From a virus: a DNA stretch of 64,000 nucleotides. Made by a program: the position numbers and the translations under genes. The notes under the pieces are model-generated. The model ran no database searches, had not been told where the DNA came from, and saw only the letters and a program-made list of their open reading frames with translations. This document shows positions 26,167 to 34,498 of this stretch, piece by piece; within the stretch, counting starts at the first letter, position 1, and each line of letters starts with the position of its first letter. The stretch lies in IMG/VR virus record IMGVR_UViG_3300035698_006802, positions 34,703-98,702 of that record; one strand, written 5' to 3'.

Positions 26167-26967
26167 ATGCCTGGTTTCAATGACTTCTGGGACACCCTGT
26201 TGAAGGAAGCGGACCTCTCCACCGGAGGCACCGAATCCGTGGACTCATACCTATCCGAAGGAACTCCCCTGGAGGGAGAGCAGTTCACGTCCGTCCGTCA
26301 ACTGACGGAGAAGCACCGTGCGGCACATGCCTTGAGCCTTCCGGTTGAGGCAGGGGCTCGGGTGTCCTTTGCTTCCAACGTGGGTGCTGTCCTCAGCTAC
26401 CCGGATCCCCCAGAGCCTAAGATGCTGGGGTCCGTGGTGACCGTGAAGTCTGCCAACGGCGACATCACAGAGCACAACGGGGTCGTGTTCGTGGCCTGGG
26501 ATGACGGCAAGTTCCGGGGCATCCATGCAGAGCACCTGCGTCCCACAAATTCACGACAGGCTGCTTCCCAGAAGTGGTTTGTGACCAAGCGTGGGGATCA
26601 GCCTTATGGGGGGCCTGCTTGGAAGGGGGACAAGCCTCGCTGGTTTGATTCCGAGAAAGCTGCCAAAACTATGGCAGCAAAGCTGGGCGAGCGGAACCCA
26701 GCGGGCTTCAGCGTCAAGCAGGTTCCTGCAGGCTACAGTGCAGGGAAGTATCCTCTCATGAAGAAGGCTGGCCAGCAGAAACGCGGTGATGCTGTTCCTG
26801 CTCAGATCCGTGTGGCAAGCCTCGGAGACCTCGGGGACTTCCTGAAGGTCGCCAATGACACACTTATCCACAAGAGCACTCGTGATCTCTGGAGTTTCCG
26901 CTCGGAGGGTCCTGAGTATGTCATCGAGAGGCTGTTCAATGGACAAGGCGAGCCCGTCAAGGGCTAG
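26167..26967 (+). CDS. Hypothetical protein, probable virion component
   Basis: A 266-residue protein with a central SH3/KOW-like segment (GSVVTVKSANGDITEHNGVVFVAWDDGKFRGIHAEHL), then a 'WFVTKRGDQPYGG...WFDSEKAAKTMAAK' segment and a QIRVASLGDLGDFLKVAND stretch that contains a variant of the recurrent R-V-A-S motif of this window. Not recognised. ATG after AAGGAG, directly behind the previous stop. Confidence 0.5.
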   Translation: MPGFNDFWDTLLKEADLSTGGTESVDSYLSEGTPLEGEQFTSVRQLTEKHRAAHALSLPVEAGARVSFASNVGAVLSYPDPPEPKMLGSVVTVKSANGDITEHNGVVFVAWDDGKFRGIHAEHLRPTNSRQAASQKWFVTKRGDQPYGGPAWKGDKPRWFDSEKAAKTMAAKLGERNPAGFSVKQVPAGYSAGKYPLMKKAGQQKRGDAVPAQIRVASLGDLGDFLKVANDTLIHKSTRDLWSFRSEGPEYVIERLFNGQGEPVKG

Positions 26968-26981
26968 GCTCGGTGTCTTCT

Positions 26982-26987
26982 CTATAC
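26982..26987 (+). promoter_or_regulatory. TATACT -10-like element
   Basis: TATACT hexamer in the short gap before the gene at 27013; start of transcription would fall close to the ATG at 26998, supporting the later GTG as translation start. Same hexamer at 14735 and near 52590. Confidence 0.35.
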
Positions 26988-27012
26988 TCTCCCACGGATG
27001 AAGGGGGACGCA

Positions 27013-27657
27013 GTGCCTCGACCAAATGCAACTAAAGTAGCAGACCGCTTCCTGACGGGGAGCACCATAGACCAACGGCGTTCAAAAACCGCTGGTGAAG
27101 TGCGTTTCATCAAGGATCGCAGCGGTGACAAGAATGAGTGGGGTTGGGGAACCCCGGGACCTTCCGAACGTGCGATCGGTAAGGATTTCGTGTTCAATCC
27201 CAAGTTCCTCAAACCCTTGGCCAGCTCGCTCCGTTCAGCTCTCATGGCTCTCGGACACGCTCATTCTTCCTACGCCACATTCACGAAGCTCAAGAGCCGC
27301 AATGTCAGTCCAGATGGAAATCTGGGAGGCAAGGGGTACATTCAGAAGATCTCTGAGCAGCGGCGTCAGATGATGAACTGCATCGAAGCTCTGTCCGCGT
27401 TCACAGACACTGTCTATGACGAGATCAAGGCTCCCCATTGGGACCCCGCAGAGGACAAGCTTGACCCCCGCGACCGCGACGAAGTTCGTGAGATCGTGCA
27501 GGACGCAGAGGAGATCAAGAAGGATCCCGAGGGTTGGGCAGAGGACGAAGAAGCAGAGTTGGATGAGGACGGCAAATCCACAGAGAAGAGGGCGTCCCGC
27601 AACAAGGTCGCAAATCTGTGGGTGAGCACCCAGGTGCAAGACAGGAGGGCTCTATGA
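27013..27657 (+). CDS. Probable virion protein with N-terminal KVADRFL motif
   Basis: A 214-residue helical protein. I chose GTG 27013 because AAGGGGG sits 5-6 nt upstream, and because a TATACT element lies right before the ATG at 26998. It starts 'PRPNATKVADRFLTGS', one of the recurrent K/R-V-A motifs in this region. The C-terminal half is acidic and helical. Overlaps the next ATG (ATGA). Function unknown, structural by context. Confidence 0.5.
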   Translation: MPRPNATKVADRFLTGSTIDQRRSKTAGEVRFIKDRSGDKNEWGWGTPGPSERAIGKDFVFNPKFLKPLASSLRSALMALGHAHSSYATFTKLKSRNVSPDGNLGGKGYIQKISEQRRQMMNCIEALSAFTDTVYDEIKAPHWDPAEDKLDPRDRDEVREIVQDAEEIKKDPEGWAEDEEAELDEDGKSTEKRASRNKVANLWVSTQVQDRRAL

Positions 27658-29849
27658 GCAAGAAGGGCAAGCAAATGGATGTGCTCGGAGAGACCATCCT
27701 CCCTGCAGACCTGTTCACTCCCACTTTGGGAAGCAACTGGGGTCTCGATGGTTACCCGGATATGGATTATGGGATGGGTGTCCTTGAGGGGCTGTTCCCT
27801 TCGGACACTGCAGGTATCCCAGAGGGTCTGACTCCGAAGGAAGCCTCAGAGAGGGAAGCCGCCACGTTCATGGACACTGATTCGAGTCGGGGGATGGACC
27901 TCTCAGAGATGATGAAGGAGGGAGGTCTTGCAGACCTTTCTTGGCTTGATCTGAACGAGCAGGATCCTGACCGCCTTCCCAAGAATCCCGTCAATCTGGC
28001 AATTCCCGAGCTGGAGGAAGCCTGGGGTGTCAATCGCCGCACTGATGGTGTGCATCTCGTAGCCAATGTGGACATCGAGAAGGCCCGGTACGACGAGGGC
28101 ATCAAGAACGGTTCGAAGCCTTCCCACAAGTTCTCACAGACAGATCTCCTTCGTGTGGTCCGCAAGGCCATGCGGCGTTCCACTGTCGGACATGACCTGA
28201 CAGCAATCCTGAAGGAAGCCGCTGAGACCCTTGGTGCGGAAGCTCCTCGCATCCGGCGTGCAATGCAGGTGGTCAAGGCTGAGCACGGTCTTGTGGGCAA
28301 CGTGTTCATTCGGGCAGCTGCGTTTCCTGGTATCGAGCAGGGCAAGTGGGCGAAGACTCTCAAGGGTCTGAACGCCAACTACATCATCATGGATGGGCGC
28401 ACCCTCACTGGGTCTGTCAACGTCCACAACAGCTACTTCAAGGGAAAGAAGGCTGTCCTCCAGGTGCCCTGGAAAGAGGCCCTGGCACACTACAAGCCTT
28501 ACCTGGAAGCATCAGGACACAAGGTCGCAGAAGGGGACCCCAAGAGTTCTCTCCGTGCCGCTTTCCTGTCGCACTCCACGAAGGTGTCAACAACCAACAC
28601 TCCTCGCCCCACCCACAAGGCACCTGCACAGCGGATCAGCGGGAAGCAGGCACGCAAGGAGCTGAGGGCAGCAGCCAACACTCCTCGTCGGGTCGTAGAC
28701 CCCGCGGTCAATCGGAAGTTCAAGGCTCGTCAGGCAGCAATGTCGAAGATCAACGCCTGGGCTTCCTCTGGGTTGCTGGCAAACGATGAAGCACAGAAGG
28801 TGATTCAGTCGGGTGCAGGCCCTCTCCATATGCTCAGTGCAGCAGCAGACATGGTGCTGGGTGCAGAGACTGCCAAGTATTCGGGAATCGAGAATGACCT
28901 GAGACCCACGGTGGAAGCCTCGGTGGAGAAGGTCAAGGCAGCGATTGCTTTTGCAAAGAAGTTCAATGCCGGCCAGCAGGCAAAGGTCGATGGTCTTGTT
29001 GCAGAGCGTAAGCAGTCCACAACTCGTGAGGCCCGCCAGATCAAGGCTGCTCGGGTGTTGGTTGCCAAGATCACGAATGCCATCGACAAGGGTGTTCGAG
29101 GTCAGCCTCTCCGGGATCTCATCCTCCGCACCATCCCTCGGGATCAGGTTCGTGTAGCTTCGAAGCTTCTGAACCCCGTGCTGAAGAAGACAGGAGCCTT
29201 GGAAGACTCCCCGGGCTCGCACAATAGCTACACTGGTAGGCAGTACCGGCCCGCCCCACAGCGGGTCAGCTCGGTGACTCCACACGCCAATGAGACCAAC
29301 ATGCTCGTGCGGTGGGTTCGTCAGGCGATGAACGAAGGGGCAGCGGGGAAGGAGTTGGACTCCCGAATCAATGCCCGGTTCTCATCTGCCCTCCGTACAG
29401 CATCCAGTGACCCCGTGGCGGCTCTCCGCAAGCAGCATGAGGGTGGTGCAGGTTTCGTCTATGTGGACGCAGCAGCATACGCCTCACAGGCAGGAACGAC
29501 GGGTTGCGACAAGGGTGGTCTTCGCCATCGTGCCAACCAGATCAAGTTCGTCATGGCGATGGATCGTTGTGCCGGATGTGCGAGCAAGAGTGCCCTTGCG
29601 GACGGCACCCCTCGTTGTCAGAAGTACAACAAGGAGTTGGTGGCGTCCTCGGATATGCCTGCTGAGATGGCAAGTATCCGGCAGTCCAACATCCGTGCCG
29701 CAGGGATGACAGACTATGAGGCCACTGCCTCTCTCTATAGTCCCCAGGAATTCAACCTCCACAACAGCTGCCTGGACGATGTCGACATGGAGACAGCCCC
29801 TGCACCGGAGGAGATGGGCGACATCTTCTTTGGTGGTATGGAGCTGTGA
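27654..29849 (+). CDS. Large internal or structural virion protein with cysteine cluster
   Basis: A 731-residue protein, mainly helical and basic in the middle, with a long low-complexity Ala/Lys stretch. Near the C-terminus is a cysteine-rich segment (GTTGCDKGGLRHRANQIKF, RCAGCASK, GTPRCQKYN) that could bind zinc. It contains VRVASKLL (near residue 500), another variant of the shared motif. No known name. Starts at ATG 27654 overlapping the previous stop. A head or ejection protein is a guess from size and context. Confidence 0.55.
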   Translation: MSKKGKQMDVLGETILPADLFTPTLGSNWGLDGYPDMDYGMGVLEGLFPSDTAGIPEGLTPKEASEREAATFMDTDSSRGMDLSEMMKEGGLADLSWLDLNEQDPDRLPKNPVNLAIPELEEAWGVNRRTDGVHLVANVDIEKARYDEGIKNGSKPSHKFSQTDLLRVVRKAMRRSTVGHDLTAILKEAAETLGAEAPRIRRAMQVVKAEHGLVGNVFIRAAAFPGIEQGKWAKTLKGLNANYIIMDGRTLTGSVNVHNSYFKGKKAVLQVPWKEALAHYKPYLEASGHKVAEGDPKSSLRAAFLSHSTKVSTTNTPRPTHKAPAQRISGKQARKELRAAANTPRRVVDPAVNRKFKARQAAMSKINAWASSGLLANDEAQKVIQSGAGPLHMLSAAADMVLGAETAKYSGIENDLRPTVEASVEKVKAAIAFAKKFNAGQQAKVDGLVAERKQSTTREARQIKAARVLVAKITNAIDKGVRGQPLRDLILRTIPRDQVRVASKLLNPVLKKTGALEDSPGSHNSYTGRQYRPAPQRVSSVTPHANETNMLVRWVRQAMNEGAAGKELDSRINARFSSALRTASSDPVAALRKQHEGGAGFVYVDAAAYASQAGTTGCDKGGLRHRANQIKFVMAMDRCAGCASKSALADGTPRCQKYNKELVASSDMPAEMASIRQSNIRAAGMTDYEATASLYSPQEFNLHNSCLDDVDMETAPAPEEMGDIFFGGMEL

Positions 29850-29943
29850 TTCCTTTAGGGTAGGGCTCAAATCCTGCGGGCGTAACTCCTACACCCCTCC
29901 CCGGTAATTTTCCTATCAGGGGGGATTGGTGGGAGGGACAAGC

Positions 29944-30846
29944 ATGCCCCGCAAGCTGATCACTGGCCAACCGACGTACACTTTGCTTGTTGCAAATCTC
30001 ACTGGGGGTTCTGATCCCAGTAAGGGAGTGGCAGGCAATCCCGTGAAGGCGAGAAGTGCTATCACCTTCCAACACTTCCCTGAAGTGAGTCGGGAAGGGC
30101 ATGATATCGGTCCTGACGATTCGGGTCTTCGAACCCTTCAGGGTCATGTGGACTACACCGTCAGCCCCGTCCCTGCGGGGGGTACAGTCACTGTGGAGGT
30201 GACAGACACCGATTTCACGGCACAAGCAAGCCTGTCATTTGGGGAGTTCTTCGTCGTGTCAGGTGACGACTATGATGCCACCACAGGCTCAATCTATCCT
30301 GCGGAAGACATCACCAGCACTGCTCCAAACAATGTCATTGTGATTTGGAAGACTGCGGGTGCAGGTGGTGGTGAAGGTACCATCAATGTACCTGCCAACG
30401 TGCCCATCACAGCGGGGTCGGTGACAGTCAGTTGGGAATCCGGTGCAGCAGCGAAGACCCAGGTAGACGATGGTATTGGTGGATTTACGGGCGATGGTAA
30501 CCCCGCTGGTTCCTCGATTGTCTATGCCACGGGTGCCATTGATCTCGACACCACAGCACTTCCCCCGGATGCTGCAAGCACGATCACAATCACCTACACG
30601 GCTGACATTACCTTGGCAGAAGTGGCAACAAATCTTGCGGCTGCAATCAATGGGTTGCCAGGATTTACAGCCCCCGCCCCGGGTGCAGCCACTATTACTG
30701 TGACGGGTGCTGCAGGGCCTATCGGCAATGCCATTCTCTTTGAAGCTATCTATGCGGGAGCCGTGGAAAACTTCACACTCGCCCCGCTCGATGGTTCCTT
30801 CGATGGTGCAGAACCCACCATCGGACCCCCCGTGATCACTCCGTAG
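29944..30846 (+). CDS. Tail-tube or decoration-like virion protein
   Basis: A 300-residue beta-rich protein. Its C-terminal ~130 residues (TITITYTADITLAEVATNLAAAINGLPGF...ATITVTGAAGPIGNAILF) belong to the same domain type seen inserted in the fibre protein and in the terminase. ATG 29944 has a GGGAGG ribosome site. The upstream 94-base gap holds a TTTTCCTATCAGGGGGG stretch. Followed closely by the terminase genes. Confidence 0.55.
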   Translation: MPRKLITGQPTYTLLVANLTGGSDPSKGVAGNPVKARSAITFQHFPEVSREGHDIGPDDSGLRTLQGHVDYTVSPVPAGGTVTVEVTDTDFTAQASLSFGEFFVVSGDDYDATTGSIYPAEDITSTAPNNVIVIWKTAGAGGGEGTINVPANVPITAGSVTVSWESGAAAKTQVDDGIGGFTGDGNPAGSSIVYATGAIDLDTTALPPDAASTITITYTADITLAEVATNLAAAINGLPGFTAPAPGAATITVTGAAGPIGNAILFEAIYAGAVENFTLAPLDGSFDGAEPTIGPPVITP

Positions 30847-30857
30847 GAAGGTACCCC

Positions 30858-31544
30858 ATGGCCAGAAGCGCACAGACTGCAATGGACCGGAATCGGATCC
30901 TCATGAATCTTCCTGACGGTGCCAAGCGCGTGCAGGTCATGGATGCAAAGGGCAAGACCCGGTACAAGAAGCCTTCCGAGGTGGGTGCTGGGGACAACAT
31001 CATGTTCAACACCAACGGGGAACCCATTGTCATGTGTGGGAGCCCGGGGCGCAAGGCAAGCACAAACACAACCGTGCTCAAGCCCCTCAACGACAACATC
31101 GGTGAGGTGGTGGAGGCGAAGAACGTCCACATTGCGAACAACGAGCTTGTCAGCACCCTGAAGAAGGATCCTGAAAGCGACGGTGTCATGGACATGGTGA
31201 TGTGGGGGCTCGCGGAGGAAGCTGCGTCCCTGGAGTTTGAGCGTGGTGAGGCAGAGCGGCACGGGAAGGACACGTCTTCTTTGTCTCTGCGGCGTGCCAA
31301 CATCCTGAGGGCCACGGGTGAGCTGTTCCTCAAGCGTCGTGAGAAGATGGGCACAGGGTCCATTGACATGGAGACCAAGGCCTTTGAGACCGTGTTCCTG
31401 TTCATGCTGGAAACGTTCAGAGAGGCAATGGAAGAAGCAGGGGTGCGTCCCGAGCTGATCGAGACTGCCTTTGCAAAGGTGTCCAAGCGCCTTGCAGGTT
31501 CATGGAAACAGGAGGCAAATGCCCGGATGCGGGAGATTAAGTGA
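30858..31544 (+). CDS. Possible small terminase subunit
   Basis: A 228-residue protein directly before the large terminase, with a GTGA overlap. Helical C-terminal half 'LRRANILRATGELFLKRREKMGTG...FETVFLFMLETFREAMEEAGVRPELIE'. The N-terminal ~90 residues look like a small beta domain (MCGSPGRKASTNTTVLKPLNDNIGEVVEA). The call rests mainly on gene order; no DNA-binding motif is clear. AGGAAGG ribosome site before ATG. Confidence 0.4.
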   Translation: MARSAQTAMDRNRILMNLPDGAKRVQVMDAKGKTRYKKPSEVGAGDNIMFNTNGEPIVMCGSPGRKASTNTTVLKPLNDNIGEVVEAKNVHIANNELVSTLKKDPESDGVMDMVMWGLAEEAASLEFERGEAERHGKDTSSLSLRRANILRATGELFLKRREKMGTGSIDMETKAFETVFLFMLETFREAMEEAGVRPELIETAFAKVSKRLAGSWKQEANARMREIK

Positions 31545-33859
31545 GTCTTTCGGATCTGGCAATTGATGTGGGGAGGCCACAAGCCTCCCAATCTACGAGT
31601 TCAGTAGACATCATCACCTTCATCGAGGCTCCCTGGGGTCTCAATATGAAGCTGTTCCCAGTCCAGAAAGTCATCCTGAAAGCACACTATGGGATTGCTC
31701 TGGATGACAACCCGGAAGGGTTCGATCTGAACAAGCCTATCCCCTTGGGCCACCCCAACTACGAGGAGATCATCGACTCCGATCCTGTCTGTGCAGAGAA
31801 CAAGATCGATGTGGTGAACCCTGCGAAGATTCCGAAGGGGACCACCATTACCCTGAAAGATCACGAGGGCAATGTCACTGAGCTTGTGAACGGGCAGGAG
31901 TGGTCGTCAAAGGGGAGCCTGCAAGCTGTCCTGGTTTCCATTGAGAAGGCAGTCAATACACATGCTGCACAAGGGTTCGAGGCAGAGGTCGACTACAGCG
32001 TGAATCAGATCATGCTGCATAGTCGTGGATTCAGCATCGAAGGAAATGCAGCACACCTGTCGATGACCCCTTCCAATGGGCTTCGGATTGGGTTGCCCGA
32101 CCTGGAAATCTACCAGTACGATTACGAGCCGCACACACTGTCGTTTTACAATGGTGGTGGTGGCTTCTATCGGCATCGTGTTCCCATTTCAGACTGGAAG
32201 CATGAGAATCACCAGGCATTCACAGAGGCGGGGTATCTCCGGTACCTCTACGAAGACGGGCGCTCGAATATCAAGGAGGTCATTCCCGGCAAAGAGCGGC
32301 GGGAGATGGTGCTGAGCATTGGGCGTCGTAGCGGGAAAACCCTCATCAGTGCCTGCATCGCTTCCTATGAGACGTACAAGCTGATCAGCAAGGGTCATCC
32401 CCAGAGCTACTACGGTCTTCCCGACAGTGAAGTCATCCAGATCATCTCGGTAGCTACCGACAAAGATCAGGCAAAGCTCCTGTACAGGCAGTGTTACGGG
32501 CACTTCTCTGGATGCGACTTCTTCGGTGGATACATGGCAAATGCTACCGAGAGCTTTGCCACGTTCCAGACCCCATACGACATCGAACGGTATGGGTCTG
32601 CAAAGACGAACCAGAAGGGGCGTAAGACTCGGTTCACAGTGAACGTCACGTTCCGATCTTGTGTGGCTAAGGGCCTTCGTGGTGCCGGTAACATCGTCGT
32701 GATCCTGGACGAGGTGGCTCACTTTACCGATGCAGGGCAGTCCTCTGCGGAATCGGTCTACACGGCAGTGACACCGTCCACCTCAGCTTTCTCCAAGAAG
32801 GACCCGAAGGACAACCGCAAGCCCATTGGTGCTGTCGAGGGGCGGATCATCCTCATCTCGTCTCCCCTGGGCAAGCAGGGCCAATTCTACAAGATGTTCC
32901 AGATTGGGATGAGTGGTGGCCGCAAGGCTGCCAATATGTTGTGCATTGAAGCTCCCACCTGGGAAGTGAACCCCACCATCCCACCATCGGAGTTTGAGAA
33001 GCACTACAGCAAGGACCCCCGTGTATTCTTCACCGAGTACGGTGGGCAGTTCACAGACCGTACCCGTGGTTGGATTGAAGATTCAACGGAGCTGATTGCC
33101 TGTGTGGATACAGCGGCACGTCCCCAGATTCGGGCACGCCCCCGCACCCCGCACTTCCTGGGCGTTGATATCGCGTTGGCAGGAGACTACAGCGCAATAG
33201 CCATTGGGCACCTGGACGAAAAGAGCAACGTCGTTCTGGATGTAATTGACCGTATCAAGGCAGGTGAGGGAGATCACATCGGGGAGACCCGGTTGGACTT
33301 TGATGGTGTGGCCCAGTGGGTCTACGACTGGTCACGGAAATTCTACATCTCAGAAGGCATGTTCGATATGTGGTCGGGCATTCCTCTGGAGCAGGCTCTG
33401 GCAAAGAAGGGTCTCAAGCAGGTGCAGGCAGTCCATCACACCCCGAAGTTGAAGTCCCAGATCTTCCAGAACTTCAAGGACATGATGTTCGACCGGCGCC
33501 TCACCCTGTACAACTGGCCTCTGTCGGAAGACCCCGGACAACCCTACTGTGACTACCTGACAGAGCTGTTGGAGTTGCAGGCAGAGGTCCTGTCCAAGTA
33601 CATCATCAAGGTGGAAGCCCCCCAGGTTGCTGGCAAACACGATGACTATTCCGATGCTCTGGTTCGGATGGTGTGGTGTGCAACCAACCATGTGGGAAAG
33701 ATTGTGTCCTTTGGGAATGCCAGAACCGCAGCAACTACACACGGCAGATCACCTGTGATTGCTGCCAAGGCCCGGATCCGTGCCCGCATGGGGGGCTCGC
33801 ACGTGAGCCGCCGGGTGGGTCGCAGATCAATCAATCCTAGATGGGGGCGCAAGAGGTAG
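31541..33859 (+). CDS. terL: Large terminase subunit (ATPase-nuclease) with inserted domain
   Basis: A 772-residue DNA-packaging motor. Walker A SIGRRSGKT has Lys266, Walker B VVILDEVAHF has D390/E391. The nuclease domain shows GVDIALAGDYS (Asp543) and KHDDYSDAL (D701, D702, D705), the three-acid RNase H-type centre. Unusually, residues ~48-200 hold an extra beta-rich domain (TTITLKDHEG...GSLQAVLVSIEKAVNTHAAQGFEAEV...NGLRIGLPDLE) between the N-terminal helix and the ATPase core. GTG start overlaps the previous stop. Confidence 0.9.
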   Translation: MSLSDLAIDVGRPQASQSTSSVDIITFIEAPWGLNMKLFPVQKVILKAHYGIALDDNPEGFDLNKPIPLGHPNYEEIIDSDPVCAENKIDVVNPAKIPKGTTITLKDHEGNVTELVNGQEWSSKGSLQAVLVSIEKAVNTHAAQGFEAEVDYSVNQIMLHSRGFSIEGNAAHLSMTPSNGLRIGLPDLEIYQYDYEPHTLSFYNGGGGFYRHRVPISDWKHENHQAFTEAGYLRYLYEDGRSNIKEVIPGKERREMVLSIGRRSGKTLISACIASYETYKLISKGHPQSYYGLPDSEVIQIISVATDKDQAKLLYRQCYGHFSGCDFFGGYMANATESFATFQTPYDIERYGSAKTNQKGRKTRFTVNVTFRSCVAKGLRGAGNIVVILDEVAHFTDAGQSSAESVYTAVTPSTSAFSKKDPKDNRKPIGAVEGRIILISSPLGKQGQFYKMFQIGMSGGRKAANMLCIEAPTWEVNPTIPPSEFEKHYSKDPRVFFTEYGGQFTDRTRGWIEDSTELIACVDTAARPQIRARPRTPHFLGVDIALAGDYSAIAIGHLDEKSNVVLDVIDRIKAGEGDHIGETRLDFDGVAQWVYDWSRKFYISEGMFDMWSGIPLEQALAKKGLKQVQAVHHTPKLKSQIFQNFKDMMFDRRLTLYNWPLSEDPGQPYCDYLTELLELQAEVLSKYIIKVEAPQVAGKHDDYSDALVRMVWCATNHVGKIVSFGNARTAATTHGRSPVIAAKARIRARMGGSHVSRRVGRRSINPRWGRKR

Positions 33860-34114
33860 ATGCCTAAAAAGACTCCCACAAGCCCAACTAAATCCTCCCA
33901 CCGGCTCATGATGACCATGGTGAAGACCTCCGAGGGGAAGGTGAAGGTGGATCCCACACCGGAGCAATTCGACATGACTGCACGGGTGTTCCGCCAAGCG
34001 GGGGGTTCCTGGGAGCGGCTGGGGTTGGGTTCCATTGATGACATGACCCTTCTCAAGACAGTGATCAAGGTCGCAATCAAGAAGGGCATCTATACAAAAG
34101 CCTCCAAATGGTGA
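33860..34114 (+). CDS. Small hypothetical protein after terminase
   Basis: An 84-residue protein; no motif. AGAGG precedes ATG, which follows the terminase stop directly. Confidence 0.5.
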   Translation: MPKKTPTSPTKSSHRLMMTMVKTSEGKVKVDPTPEQFDMTARVFRQAGGSWERLGLGSIDDMTLLKTVIKVAIKKGIYTKASKW

Positions 34115-34147
34115 TTCTACCTTCGTGCCCGGTATGGTGAGCCCCCG

Positions 34148-34498
34148 ATGAGTCGTTTAAGAGCCAGACTTTCCAAGTCCGAAGTTGACCGCGAGCTGCA
34201 AGAGCATCTCGCGGCTGCTCAGCGTGCTTTGGAGAAGGCTGCACGGGTTTGCGATGCTACACGGAGAATGCCAGGTGTTGCTGGAAAGAGGGCACCCCGC
34301 ATTGCTAGAGAATTGGCCCGCATCAAAGGTGCATTGGGCAACGTGAGCAGACTGACTCCCCTCTATGATTTGGAGGACCCCGACCTCATGTCGGAGGAAG
34401 ACCGGTCAGAACTGTGGCGAGAACGCAGGGAAGCAAAGCGGGCAGCTGCTGCAGCTCTTGAATCCTCCGAATCCTCCGAATCAGAAGATGGTGAATGA
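34148..34498 (+). CDS. Small helical basic protein before the portal
   Basis: A 116-residue charged helical protein (many Arg/Glu heptads) ending with a Ser-Glu tail (ESSESSESEDGE). It overlaps the portal start (ATGA). Possible coiled-coil structural factor. Confidence 0.5.
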   Translation: MSRLRARLSKSEVDRELQEHLAAAQRALEKAARVCDATRRMPGVAGKRAPRIARELARIKGALGNVSRLTPLYDLEDPDLMSEEDRSELWRERREAKRAAAAALESSESSESEDGE

